Below, one piece after another: positions 47,388 to 60,200 of a stretch of DNA of 64,000 nt. The number at the start of each line of letters is the position of its first letter. Position 1 is the first letter of the stretch. The notes beneath the pieces were generated by a model. It was not told the origin of the DNA, made no database searches, and worked only from the letters and a program-made list of their open reading frames with translations. The translations under genes were made by a program, and so were the position numbers. This DNA is from Nymphaea colorata. Its lineage: Eukaryota > Streptophyta > Magnoliopsida > Nymphaeales > Nymphaeaceae. The stretch is taken from NCBI RefSeq assembly GCF_008831285.2, contig NC_045148.1, positions 23,647,004 to 23,711,003 on the forward strand, written 5' to 3'.

Positions 47388-48661
47388 TGATCATCTCATC
47401 TTTCCATGCTCCCGGTGCACTTGAGCATAGCCTCTTGTCTCTAAAAAGAGATTGAGTGCTATCTCCTTTGGCCATGGGAAGATGAAGATGAGAAGAAAAT
47501 GAAGAAAAAAATACAATGCTATATTCAATAAGAGAAAAACATGGTCATGTTTAATCATGAAATGAAAGATCATCTCATCTTTCATGCTCCTGGTGCACTT
47601 GAGCATAGCCTCTTGTCTCTAAAAAGAGGTTGAGTTCTATCTCCTTTGGCCATGGGGAGATGAAGATGAGAAGAAAAGAAAATAAGAGAGAAATGAGAGG
47701 GATGATTATTACATACCTCTAATGAGGAATGACTTAAGAAAATGAACAACAATACTTGAAATGATCTTGAACTTACATTGAACAAATCTCCAAGATAATG
47801 AAGAGGATGTCTCCAATAGAGTTGTAGCTTGCTCCAAGTTGCAAAGGAAGAAGAGAAATGAAAAGAGGAAGAGGAGAGAGAGAGAGCCCAAGAGAAACCC
47901 TAAGTCTTCAATACACTAGGGTTTCTCCCAAGGGCCACTCTTCCCCAAGATGGGGGAAGTGGGGGTTATTTATAGAGGATTTTGGAGCCAAGACCCAAAT
48001 TTTGAATTTTTTTGAATTTTATAACATTTTCATCCGAATTTCACATAATTTCGAATTATTTTGAAAAAAAATGGTTTGAAAAGAGTATTGATTGGCCATT
48101 AGGCCAGAAAATCACTTTTTCAAGTGTTGGGAGGGTAAATGCCCACTCAAAATGACCCAAAAATGCCCCCAACAGCTCTTTTTTTTTAAAAAAATGAAGC
48201 CCACGCGTGTGAGAGGTCGCTGCCGCGACAGCGCGATCGGTCGACATGCTTTCGCGCGCTGCTTTGCTGCCGCGCAACAGCATTGTCGCGTGCTACGCGC
48301 CTGACGCGCGACAAATTTATTGAAATAAAATGAAATAAAAATGTTGTTACATAAAAAACAGTTTTTTTATTTAAAATCTAAAAAAAGGTTTTTTTGTTGA
48401 AAATGGACGGCGACTCTGCTTTGAGTCAGTCCAGAGTTCATTCGCTCGCCGACTCGTTCGAGCATGCGACTTGGGTTTTAAAAAACATTTTGGCATGAGA
48501 AATGAGTTTTTAAAACAATGGAAGGTACGTGCATGCCCGACACTCAAATTTTGTCGTTTCGAACTCGATTTGAAATTATGGGTTTGAAATGATCAATTTG
48601 GATCTGAATTTGGATCTATTTTGGATCTTCAAAAATTTTAGAAAAATTTGGAGTGATTACA
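47388..48661 (-). mobile_element. Probable solo LTR replacing the 5' half of RLK pseudogene 2
   Basis: Read on the minus strand it runs TGTAATCACTCC...GATGATCA, that is TG...CA, 1274 bp. It has a TATA box CTATAAATAACCCCC (about 47965-47980) and then ACCCTAGTGTATTG, a usual LTR layout. Near the far end a segment of about 90 bp is repeated (47393-47480 and 47573-47660, core TTGAGCATAGCCTCTTGTCT). 48190-48310 is unusually rich in CG dinucleotides. No internal retrotransposon sequence and no target duplication were found, and the host gene resumes directly at 48662. Confidence 0.55.
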
Positions 48662-51461
48662 GCTAACAGGGCATCTCCCTAAAGAAGTTGGCCACTTCCT
48701 GCCCAATCTCCAATTTCTTGCAATGAGTGACAACAATTTTGATGGCCCTTTTCCACCTTCTTTCCCCAATGCTACTAGTCTTCAAACTATGATTGCAGGA
48801 CACAATAAATTCAGTGGGCCAATACCATTAGAATTAGGTAGTCTAACTCATCTCAGGCACCTGTACATCTACATAAATAAGTTGACCAATGTCCCTGGCA
48901 ACCATGAGTTCTCCATTCTCTCATCCTTCACCAACTAGATGAAGTTGATCTATCACACAACCTTTTGAGTGGCATTCTTCCTGCCTCTGTTGGAAACCAG
49001 ACAACCACCTTGTTGAAACTTGACCTTTCCTCTAATCAGATTGAAGGTACTATCCCATTAGCCCTAGCCAACTTGACCAAGTTAATTGCCTTAGGTTTGA
49101 GATCCAACAAAATGAAAGGGTTCAATCCACCAAATATAGGACAGATGCATAGCTTACAGGTGTTGCTTCTTAACAACAATGCATTAGAAGGCCCAATCCG
49201 ACTATCAATCTACTAGTTGGTCTGCATGTATGATTTTGATATTGTACACAACATGCTAATTGGGTCAATGTCAAGCTCTATAAACAATCTCACTAGTTTG
49301 CAAAAGCTGGATCTTAGCTCAAACAATTTGTCATCAACACTACCGGCTGGTCTTTGTGAGTTGAAGGACTTGTTGGAGCTATACTTGCAGGACAACTCCT
49401 TCACTGGTCACCTACTTTTGGGTCTAGGTAATTTTGTCATGATGATCAACGTGGATATCTCTGCAAACAAGCTGAGTGGAGAGTTGCCTGCATCATTATC
49501 AAAGCTCCAAATGCTACAGTATTTGAACATCTCTCACAACAAATTTGATGGTCACATTCCTGAACAACTTCAACACATGGTAAACAATGAAGCTATTGAC
49601 CTTTCCCATAACAAGCTTTCTGGTGAGATGCCAAAATCATTGGAGAAACTTCAATACGTCCGTGTCTTGGACTTGTCCTTCAATCTATTGAAAGGAGAGA
49701 TTCCAAGTGGTGGAAAGTTTGCAAACCTTTCTGCCGAGTCATTCCTAGGGAACTATGCACTCTGTGGAGCTCCCAAATTCCATGTGCTAGTACGTTCAGA
49801 TGGAGCGAAGAAGCACAATAATGTCAACATGCTCAGAGTTGATATTTTCTTAGCAAGTGTGGGCTTTGCACTTGTATTCATTGTTTGGATACTCATTGTT
49901 GTCGCAAAGTATAGAAAGGGGGGTTGGAGAAACATGATCAGGAGGTTCAAAGATTTCGTGGAATTACTCTCCCAGTGATCACATACCGAATGTTGTCTCA
50001 AGTGACAAACAACTTCAGCAGTGCAAATTTTTTCGGGAGTGGAAGCTTTGGTTCAGTGTATAAAGGAATTTTAATGGATGGAACAATGGTGGCTGTTAAG
50101 GTCCTAAACTTGTTATCTGATAGAGCATCACAAAGTTTTGACATTGAATGCAATGTGATGTGCCAAATTAGACACCAAAACCTTCTTAGAGTCATCACAT
50201 CTTGCTCAAGCGCAGATTTCAAGGCTTTAGTTCTCCAATGCATGCCCCTTGGGAGCCTAGAAGTCTGTCTGCACTCATCTGGCCAGCAGTTGAATCTCTT
50301 CGAAAGATTGGATATCATAATTGACGTTGCTTGTGCTCTAGAATATCTTCACCATGGTTGCTGGAAAACTATAGTTCATTGCGATCTAAAGCCAAGTAAT
50401 GTGCTTCTAGATGAGAACATGACAGCAGATGTTGGTGACTTTGGCATTGCAAAGATGCTAGTTGGTCACAAATCTTCATCTCTTACAAGCACCCCTGGAA
50501 CCACCGAATACATTGCGCCAGGTACCAACTCTTAGTCCTATCATAAATTCTATGCTTGAACTGCTTCTCAGACAACTTTGTCCTGCTTACCATGGAAAGG
50601 AAGTTCTATCAACATCCATATTCCATAATTTCCAAATATCAAGCTTTAATTTTAGATTACCAACCCATCGACAACTGATTACTTGGATTTTATTATGAAA
50701 AGAGAAAAATCAGATTAATAAGTAAAATTAATGGGGATGATGACTATGTAATTTTTCATTTGAATATGAGTATGAATCCAACTAAGATAGTGAATATTAA
50801 ACCTAATTATTCACACACATACACTAGTGCCAGGAAGTTTCCCTTTCGAGTATGTTTCTTTCTTTAGTAAAATTCACTTCCTCCTTACAAATGCATGGAA
50901 ACAAAAAATAGAGTTTCGTGTACACCATAAATGAAAATAAAATAATTAGTCCTAATTTTTTCATGGCTTCCTTTTTGTCTGAAACCATCTCATTAACGAC
51001 AATGTACATTGTCTACTAAATATTTCCATGATCATGTCTGGCCTTGTTGAGTGGATGAATTAAAATTCGGGGCCGCTGGAAAGCTGTCGACCAAAGCTGA
51101 TGTCTAGCTATGGGATTCTTCAGCTTGAGGTGTTTACTAGAAGAAAGCCTACCAATGAAAGTTTTAATGGGGACTTTACTTTGAGGCAGTGGGTGGCTGA
51201 AGCGTTTCTGCTTGCAATTTCAGATGTCATTGATAGTCATCTTCTGAAGCAAAATAACTGTGAAACGGTTTCAGATCATGATGACGAAGGACATCTTCTG
51301 AAGAAAAATAACAGTGGAACTGTTCTAAATGAGCTGCTTGTTATGATCATGGAGACGGGAATGTCATGTTCAACGAAAGCACCAACTGAGAGAATGGCAT
51401 GAAGGAGGTGGTCGCCAGGCTTAAAACGATATGACGGAAGGCTTCCCCTATGGAAGAATGA
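48662..51461 (+). pseudogene. LRR receptor kinase pseudogene 2, 5'-truncated
   Basis: It begins mid-LRR (LTGHLPKEVG...) directly after the LTR; signal peptide and first LRRs are missing. LRRs continue to about 49780, the transmembrane segment is near 49830-49905, and the kinase runs 49924-50521 then 51064-51461. The kinase core is the best kept of the cluster: glycine loop GSGSFGSVYKG, VAVK, HCDLKPSNVLLDEN (non-RD), GDFGIAK. Lesions: frameshift with TAG at 48936; TAG at 49214-49216; 1-bp shift near 49920; intron 50522-51063 ends AA instead of AG; 2-bp loss near 51106 (TAG); 1-bp loss near 51397; TGA 51432-51434 in place of an Arg codon. None matches a lesion of pseudogene 1 or 3. It had the same domain plan and intron position as they do. 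Confidence 0.92.
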
Positions 51462-51659
51462 CAAAAATAAACCAATCCTTTACATTTATTTGGAAAACAA
51501 GGGATCTGCTTATGCTTCTGACTTATTATTTTGTTTCCCAACATCCTGCTATGAAAACTTTCTTTGAACAAAATGTGAGTAAAACAGTAAACTTGTTCAA
51601 CAATTGGTGACATAGTTAACATCATTGGCTAATGCACTTCCCCTTTTCTTTAACTTTAC
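51462..51659. other. 3' flank of RLK pseudogene 2
   Basis: Non-coding. Its first 25 bp (GACAAAAATAAACCAATCC) matches the 3' flank of pseudogene 1, marking the former 3' untranslated region. Confidence 0.5.
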
Positions 51660-52400
51660 TTGTCTTATGAAGTAGGAATCAACCTTCCATTAGCTGCTAT
51701 GAAAACAAATCGGTTGGGTCTTTATCTCCTATCCTAATTTAAAAACAAATTCAGATCCGACATTCATATGTATACGTATCAATTCACATCTTTATTGGAC
51801 CCCACTGGAACAATGGACGCCCATTCTCATTCACTTATGAAATTACATGACCAATCTAAACCTATTTCCTCCAAATTTCTGCACCAAAAATGGATCCAAA
51901 ATCAGGTCGTGTGGTAGTTGAACTTCGTAAATCCATTTACATACCTAATCGAAGTGCATTCTCAGAAACAAATGATGTTTCATGACGTTGGTCAGGTCAA
52001 CAAAGACATTTGGGTCCTAGTTCAACCAGATCCAGTCTAAGATCCAAATGAAGAATTCTTGGTACTACCAGAAAGCATTTGACAACTCACAAAAGTATGC
52101 CTAACTTTTGTTATTAGAAAAACCACGCAGTTGTTCCATGGTAAACTAATATATATATATAAATTAATACCCTTTGAACGAACATGTTTTCTCGCCTAAT
52201 AATTCTATAATTAAGTTAAAGCAACATCAATTTTAATCTTTTATGATTTCATGCATTAATAAAAGGGCATAACTGGTGGGGACATTGTTAACCACGTATT
52301 ATGTTATTGGGTGCTGTCACAGTAGCCGATAATGGAAATTAATGAGCTAATTGATTTGTTTATATGGAAAGTACTTTTAGTATTTTCATCTTAATAGTTA
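51660..52400. repeat. Inverted repeat block A (partner 54440-55205)
   Basis: Diverged reverse complement of 54440-55205. Shared words include TTTATCTCCTATCCTAATTT and AAAAGGGCATAACTGG (with a CATAACTGGT/ACCAGTTATG pair). No gene. Confidence 0.75.
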
Positions 52401-52554
52401 TACACAAGCTTTGCAAATATCTTGTATTTCTTCTCATCCCCATATCTTTAGATAAATTTTCAAATGTTAACATCAACTTATTTAAAAAAATAAGTGTCCT
52501 CACCATTTATATTAACAAAAAGCCACCATGATACACACCTTGCTATCTCACAGT

Positions 52555-53862
52555 AAACTATAATAAACGCAGAAAAAACCATCTAACTACAAGAAGGTCC
52601 AAACTTTGACAACTTATGATATTTGGTAATCCATGGACAAGAATTTCGGAAGTGGAATGGAGGGAGGAAGGGTGTTCAAAATGGCGGACCTTCTCGGGTT
52701 TCTGATAATCAATCCCTCCATGGTAAATCCTCGACGACAAGATCATGGGTGGAAATCTCTGGTTCTCATCATCAAGATTTCAGAAGTGGATGTCGAGCAA
52801 CTCTCAATTCAGATGATAAATGGAACATCAATAATCAAGATCGCTTCAAGAGTTTGGGAAAAGATGAAGCGGCCCTTTCGTTGGACTGTGATTCGCTGTT
52901 CCATTGGAAACTTATAGAAGAATGACATTGCTATCGAAACACGCCTCTGGGATTAAGACATTGATATCGAAATCAGACTTTCAGACAAGGGATTGACAGA
53001 AAAATTTAGCACTCTATCAACTGACTCTATTTCGTAGATTTACTTTTAAGCTGTTTTACACTTTTTTCATTTTTCTTACAATTTTGCATGGAATGAATGA
53101 ATAGGAAAGCTCGCAATTTCCATTAAACTTTCTTAAGGTCCCCCCAAAAAGAAAACAAAATAAAATTGAAATTTAATAAAGGAGTGGAAGGAAGTGAAGA
53201 TTTATCATTATGTCAGGAGAGCTAAGGAGTGGCAGGGAGAGAATAAGGAAAAAAATTTTGGGAAAAAATGAGGAGTTAACAAAGGAGAGACCCAGATCAA
53301 AAGCAGAACCAGAATTGGGGGATAACAAGTTTCGGTTTCTCCATAGGCAGATGGAAGTTGAAAATGAACGCTACACCCAGAAAGATTGGAATGCAGAGAT
53401 TACAGGAGACCAACAATTGCGGAGTAACTTGAAGACCAACCAGCTGGTGGGTGGCGAGAAGATATAGCAGGAGATGGAGAATCAATTGATAACAAAAAGA
53501 ATCGAAGAGGAGAACCGTGAGTCCATATCAGGTTTGATTTAAAAAATAAAGTTCAGGATTCTTGTTGTTTGGATGGAATGAAAACTAGCAAAGAAATGAC
53601 TGGTTTGCAGAGTGAGGTTATGGTGAACAACTCACCACCAGGTTTGTCAAGGAGAGAAAATGGAAGAACAGCTGGTAAGAAAGGGAAGACAGATTGACGA
53701 TACTTCCACATAGGGAAACTTGATTCCAGAGTCATGAGGACAGGTTCGAGGCAGGAAAAAGGGAAACAGAGTCCACTACACAAAATATATCTGATGACGA
53801 CACTCTATTACGGAAACATCCAACATTTATTGGCTAATGCAGTTCCATTTTTCTTCATCATT
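52555..53862 (+). mobile_element. LINE (L1-type) ORF1 fragment, block B
   Basis: Homologous, inverted, to 55215-56240. The frame at 52633-52917 reads ISEVDVEQLSIQMINGTSII and EKMKRPFRWTVIRCSIGNL, which in the partner continues into a DUF4283-like domain. A second frame, 53210-53467, is rich in charged residues and may be the ORF1 tail. The middle (52930-53180) differs from the partner and frames are broken. DUF4283 proteins are typical ORF1 products of plant L1 elements; no endonuclease or reverse transcriptase is present. Confidence 0.55.
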
Positions 53863-53919
53863 TCCAATAAATGCTTCAATTCTGGGGTCAACTCAGAAGT
53901 ACCAGTCCTCCGGCAGCTG

Positions 53920-54276
53920 CACACATGGAGTCATTGCTGGGCTCAAGCTCGAGTTGAGCTGTATGACATCAGCAAAAGGTTGACTCGATTGACCAAAATC
54001 GTGGCTTGAGCTTGACTCGAGCTGTACAAGATCAGCAAAAGGTTGACTCAGTAGACTAAATCATGGCTTGAGTTTGGCTTGTTTAAGTTCCTTTATCAAC
54101 TACCTTCAATTTTTTTGTTTTAAATTTGAAAATTAATAAAAAAGCTAAATTAAAAAAAATAGAGTCAAATTCATGTAATTCGAACTCGACTCCTTTATAA
54201 ACTTGAGTTTCAAATCGAGTGTAACTGAACAAGTTTGAGTCGAGCTTGAGTTAGCTTGACTAATTGTACAGCCCTA
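53920..54276. mobile_element. hAT-like CTCGAGCTC-rich element, right end preserved
   Basis: The interior repeats CTCGAGTTGAGCTGTA, ACTCGAGCTGTACAAGATCA and GAGTCGAGCTTGAG. The right end is TTGTACAGCCCTA, as in the element at 41572-41922. The left end is unclear. Confidence 0.45.
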
Positions 54277-54439
54277 TTTATTCCCAAAGAATTTGGTAAG
54301 TTTATAGGAACATTTGAAAGTTTATCTAAATATATGGGGATTAGAAGAAAAGACAAGATATTTGCACTGTTGATTAAGACTAAACTTCTGCTAGTTACTA
54401 AATAGCTTACGTATAATTATTAAAATGAAAAGACTAAAA

Positions 54440-54676
54440 GCAGTTTCCATATAAACAAAATAAATTAACTCATTAATTTCCATTATCGGCCACTGTGACA
54501 ACACGAAATAACACACATACATGGTTAACTATGTACCGACCAGTTATGCCCTTTTATTAGTGCATAAAATCATAAAAGATTTAAATCGATGTTGTTTTTA
54601 CTTAATTATACAATGATTAGGCGAGAAAACATAGGCGAGCGTATAAGTCGTTTAAAGGGTACTAATTATATATATA

Positions 54677-54725
<49 letters not shown>

Positions 54726-55205
54726 GTTTATCATGGTAACAACATTGTGGCTTTTATAATAACAAAAGTTAGGTGTAATTTTGTGAGTTGCCAGATGCTT
54801 CCTGGTGGCACTAGGAATTCTCCATTCTGGATCTCAGACTCCATCTGGTTGGATTTCGACCAAAGTCCCATTGCTGACCTGACCATCGTCATGAAACATC
54901 ACTAATTGGGTTTTGTGAATCCACTTTGATTAGGTACGTAAATAGATTTAGTAAGTTCAATTACCACTTGTCCTGATTTTGGATCCATTTTTGGTGCAGA
55001 AACTTGGAGCAAACGGGTTTAGATTGGTCATGCATTTTCATAAGTTGAATGAGAATGGGAGTCCATTTTTCCAGTGGGATCCAATAAGAATGTGAAATGA
55101 TACCTATACATATGTTTGTCGGATCTGAACTTGTTTTGAAATTAGGATAGGAGATAAAGACTCAACTGATTTGTTTTCATAGCAGCTAGTGGAAGGCTAA
55201 TTCCT
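54440..55205. repeat. Inverted repeat block A' (partner 51660-52400)
   Basis: Reverse complement of block A with substitutions. It contains an expanded (TA)n tract (54664-54722); the matching place in block A (about 52148-52160) has only a short one. Confidence 0.75.
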
Positions 55206-55214
55206 ACCTTATTA

Positions 55215-56240
55215 GACATATGAGGAGAAGAAAAATGAAACTGCATTAGCCAATAAATGTTGGATGTTTCCCCCTTGCCACTTCTTAGCTCTCCTGACAT
55301 AATGACAGATCTTCACTTCCTTCCGCCATCTTTCTTTGCCACTGCCTCTTGAGAAGAAACCAACAATTGTTTCACTGTACACTGACTTGTCATATGAGTA
55401 TCTATTCGCTTTTAAAGGCAAGGAAATTTTAATATTACTCACATAGTCGATTTCTTGAAGAACAATTTCCCTCTTTCAATTCCAATTCAACCTCGATTTT
55501 GGACTGAAATCCATTGCTATCTGCACACAAATTCTGCAAGCCCCATGCTTGACATCGATTGAGTATGGATGTCATCTTCCATCGGTTCTCCCTATAGCGC
55601 TCAGGCAATAGCTTGGAAAGTGCTTTGATTCCATAAAAATACTGGCAAATTGGGAACCCTAATCTAGATTGGCACTCTCATATTCTCCTCAATAGATAAG
55701 GAGCACCTTGGATCCCATCTGCTGGCAACCATCACTCTTCCACCCAGTTTCCATTGTCCCCTTCTAAAAACTATCCTGAGTTTGTCCTGACTGTGAACCC
55801 TTACAAGGAAAGCATACCTCCCTAAGAAAGAGAACTTAGGGTTTGCAACTTGTCTCCATGAACTTCTCAGATCATTAGCAATGTAAGCATAAACAATGCT
55901 CTTCTTTTATAAGTCTCCAATGAAACAGCGAATAACAGTCCAACGAAAGGGCTACTTCATCTTTTCCAAAACCCCTGAAGCGATCTTGATTATTGGTGTT
56001 CTATTTATCATCTGAATTGAGAGTTGCTCAACGTCCACTTCTGAATCTTGATGATGAGAACCACAGATGGTAAATCAGAAACACGAGAAGGTCCGCCCTT
56101 TTCAAACACCCTTCCTCCATCCATTCAACTTCCAAAATTCTTGTGCATGGATTACCAAATATCATAAGTTGTCAAAGTTTGGACCTTCTTTTAGTTAGAT
56201 GATTTTTTCTGCATTTATTATAGTTTAATCACTCAACCAC
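55215..56240 (-). mobile_element. LINE (L1-type) ORF1 fragment with DUF4283-like domain, block B'
   Basis: On the minus strand the reading is EVDVEQLSIQMI, then ANDLRSSWRQVANPKFSFLG, RYAFLVRVHSQDKLRIVFRR and GRVMVASRWDP, then IRVPNLPVFLWNQSTFQAIA. This follows the DUF4283 pattern (GR..F.VRV.S..... .GQW...GR..V..RWDP, then P.W.R.PNLP..LW). Stops interrupt it, for example before IRVPNLP. It is the more complete copy of the LINE fragment and lacks any recognisable endonuclease or reverse transcriptase. Confidence 0.65.
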
Positions 56241-57218
56241 TAGGTGTCTAAAGCTCACAAGCTACAAAATCTGCATATGCATATGCATCAACTTTCCTTT
56301 TCCTAGCTTGCAGGCTGCATTCTGTCTTTTTTCATGTTCGAACAATGCATATAACTGTCTATCTACATGTTCATGTTCATGTGTGCAACCCACTGAATGA
56401 GGCTTTCGGTTGTACAAATTGTATCTCATATTTTTGGTGGATTTATGCTGTTTTTTTAACACTTGAATGGAAAAAGTGATTGTCTTAAGCACTATGATGT
56501 TTGGTGAGCTTTAGTTGGATAATTATTCTGACTTTGCTATTGTTTTTTATATATGTAAATGACAATGTCAACTATGTTTATTTTGAGTGTCAGTGGTGTC
56601 AACGTCCAGTGCTACAAAAAGGGGTGACCGATGCACGAGTTGAAGCATAATAGTAGTGATAGTACCCTTAAGGCACTAAAAGCAAACCTTATACCCCTGG
56701 GGGACAAGAAATTGATTAGGAGCTCCGGCTCTCTACCGACTCGTAGGTCCACTACACTCACCCAGATGGTCAACGAGCTTTCTACTTGGTAATGGCATTT
56801 GGGAATGAATTGGCCAACAAAATGAGTGAGAATACTGTTATCTCTTTCAACGTTGTTAATTTCAGATAGGGTTGCTTCCTCTCCTGCAGCAGTGAGAACC
56901 AAGACAGGTTCTTTGTCGAACCAGGTCAAATTCAAGGTTTCATTATAAGCCAAATTGCCTAATGGCCTAGTTTACTATCTTCAAGTGTTTAATCACAAAA
57001 AGACCTTGACATGTTTTGGATTATTTTCGTAAGATCTCATCCTTCTCCTAGTCCAAGTTTCAACTTGCACACCCACAACTAGCACATAAAAAATATAGTA
57101 ATTGCATCTTCAAACTAGAAGAAGAGTGATATTAAATTGTGCCTATTTGTAACTGCCATCCTGCCCCGGAAATCTAATTGTACATATTGATGTAGTTGAA
57201 TTATCCTTTTGTCATTCT
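56241..57218. other. Stretch between LINE fragment and RLK pseudogene 3
   Basis: Apart from the open frame at 56612-56953 (minus), no gene is recognised. It contains a small palindromic CATATGCATATGCAT (about 56275-56289). It has no counterpart in the left arm, where block A follows the RLK almost directly. Confidence 0.45.
56612..56953 (-). CDS. Unrecognised 113-codon open frame
   Basis: Starts MAYNETLNLTWFDKEPVLVL, one of the longer frames outside the RLKs, with a mixed, protein-like composition and no signal or obvious motif. It could be a fragment of a transposon or host gene, or chance. No promoter or splice sites are evident. Confidence 0.25.
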   Translation of the reverse strand: MAYNETLNLTWFDKEPVLVLTAAGEEATLSEINNVERDNSILTHFVGQFIPKCHYQVESSLTIWVSVVDLRVGREPELLINFLSPRGIRFAFSALRVLSLLLCFNSCIGHPFL

Positions 57219-60200
57219 TCAAGTCTTCTGTCGTATCCTTAGCCCTGCAACCACTTCCTTCATTTCCATTCTCTCATTTGGAGACTCCCTTGAACACGAC
57301 AAGCCTGTCTCCATGATCGTCATCAGCAGCTAATTCCTAGCAGCTGATCTTTCAGTTGCGGTATTGTTGCTTTCATCCAGAAGATGGCTGTCAATGACAT
57401 CTGAAATTGCGACTGGAAATGCTTCAGCCACCCATTGCCTCAAACTAAAATTCCCATCAAACGGTTCATCAGTAGGTTTTCATCTGGTAAACACCTCCAG
57501 CAGAAGAATTCCATAGCTATAGACATCAGCTTTGGCTGAGACCTTTCCGGCCATCCCAAATTCTAAATCAACCACTCAACAATATTAGACATGGTTAGCA
57601 AGCACAATATAATTGGCTAATGCTCATGTATGACACAATTGCCCTAATTGGTTTTGGGATAGAGGACTGGAAATTAATGGAGTTAAGAGCAATTGAACCT
57701 CCAATCCTGCCTTTCGCTTGTTGTGATCTCATATATACATCTAAAAAAGAATACAAGATTATGATTTAGAACTGAAGTCCTACTCTTACAAGAATTCAAA
57801 CATGTATGCATGTAAAATAGTTAATCAATGACCTTTACATTATTGAGCTAGGAACCATTTGAACATGTCTTTATGTATGAACTACCAAATCAAGATGATT
57901 AGATGGATCATGGGTGTTTGCACATCAATTAATATATTTACTGATATTATATTGCAAATCACAGAAGAGTATAGTTAGCTAAAGCACTTAAGCCAGGACC
58001 AATTTTATATATATACATATATAATTGAAATCAATCGGCTACCTATGTTACTGATGACTCTTTTTCTTATTTTGTGACCCAAAAAAGAGTCTCAATACTA
58101 AAAACTGTAGCGAAAGCATTGACTATCATCAATGCATTTTTTTCAGTGTTTTAAAAAATACAAAATTAAAAAAAGCTTAGTCAACTGATTTATAAATAAA
58201 TGAATATATACATATATATGCATAGAGAGAGAGAGAGGGAGGGAGAGTCCACTAGGACTGGCAAACCCACCCACTCTTTCTTTGCTTCTCTTTACCTCAC
58301 CTCATCACCTCTCCTGCCCCTCCCATGTGATCCCACCTTCTTTCCTCTTCCTCCATGAGAGCATTATTGAAGAGAAAGAGAGAGTGTTAACATATGCTCA
58401 CACACGTGAGAACTCAAAGCCAGGCCACGTTGACTCAAGAAACGGCTCAGGCAATTATACTCACACTTTCAGGGACACAAAATTTATAAAAAGACAAAAA
58501 AATAAGAGATAGTACTTACCTGGTGCAATGTATCTGGTGGTTCCATGACTGGCTGTAAGAGTGGAAGAATTTTGACCAACTAGAATCTTTGCAATGCCAA
58601 AATCACTGAAGTATGCTGTCATGTTCTCATCTATAAGCACATTACTTGGCTTCAGATCACAATGAACTACAGTGTCCGAGTAACCATGGTGAAGATATTC
58701 TAGAGCACAAGCCACATCAATCATGATATCCAATCTCTGACAGAGATTCAAGTGATAGTCAGTCGAATGTAGACAGACTTCTAGGCTGCCAAGGGGCTTG
58801 TATTGGAGAACTAAAGCCTTGAAATCTCCACTAGAGCAAGATGTAATGACTTTCACGAGGTTTCAGTGCCTGATTTGGCACATGACAGTGCACTCAATGT
58901 CAAAACTTTTAGATGCTCCCTCAAATAACAAATTAAGGATCTTAACAGCCACTGTCGTTCCATCCGTTAGAATTACTTTGTACAGTGAACCAAAGCTTCC
59001 ACTCCCAAGAAAGTTTGCATCTGAAATTGCTCGTTGCATGCAATAGCTCTCTGTAAGAAATCATTGGGAGTGTAATTCCTGGTAATCTTTCAATGTCATC
59101 AGGACGTTTTGACAACTCCCTAATTCTATAGCATGAGATACCAATGAGTGTGCGAACAATTACCAAAAGTGCTGAGCCTCTAATTGCGCAAGTGGCAATG
59201 ACTAGCCGCATTGCTCTTACTTTGCCTCTCTGTTTTGTCTAAGCACAATGGGACATGGAATTTGGGAGCTCCACATAGTGCATGGTTCCCTAGGAACGAC
59301 TCGGCAGAAAGGTTGGCAAACTTTCCACCTCTTGGAATGTCTCCTTCCAATAGAGTGAAGGACAAGTCCAAGACCTGGATGTGTTGAAGTTTATCCAATG
59401 ATTTTGGTATCTCACTGGAAAGCTTGTTGTGGGAAATGTCAATAGTGTCAAGGTTTAGCATGTGAACAAGTTGTTCAGGAATGTGACCATCAAATGTGTT
59501 GCGAGAGAGATTCAAACATTCTAGCATTTGGAGCTTTGATAATGATGCAGGCAGCTCTCCACTCAGCCTGTTTGTAGAGATATCAATGTTGTCCATCATG
59601 GCAAAATTTCTGAGATTCAGAGGCAGGTGACCACTGAAAGAGTTGTCATGCAAGTGTAGAATCATCAAGTCCTTCAACTCACAAAGACCAAGTGGTAGTG
59701 TTGATGAAAAATTGTTTGAGCTTAGATCCAGCCCTTGCAAACTAGTGAGATTGTTTATAGAGCTTGAAATTGACCCAATTAGCATGTTGTGTTGAATTTG
59801 AAAAATATACATGTGGACCAACTCGTAAAGTGAGTCTGGAATTGAGGCTTCTAATGCATTGCCAGAAAGACCTAATGCCTGTAACCTGTTCATTGATCCG
59901 ATATTTTGTGCAATGAGCCCTTTTATTTTGTTGAATCTCAAATCTAAGGAAACTAACTTGGTTAAATTGGTTAAGGCTAATGGTATAGTACCTTCAATCT
60001 CATTAAAGGAAAGGACAACGCACCACAAGGTGGTTGTGAGGTTTCCAATGGAGGCCGGAAGAATACCGTTTAGAACGTTTCATTCGAGATGAATTTCTTC
60101 TAACATTTGACACTTGGTCAAGGATGTGAGAATGGAAGGCTCATGGCTGCCAGGGGTATTGGTGAACATATTTCCCCAAAAGGGAGCCTCCAGAGTTGTG

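Noticed and set aside
48056-48304. Open frames on both strands over the CpG-dense patch
   Set aside because: Both lie inside the probable LTR and reflect GC-rich composition, not a gene.
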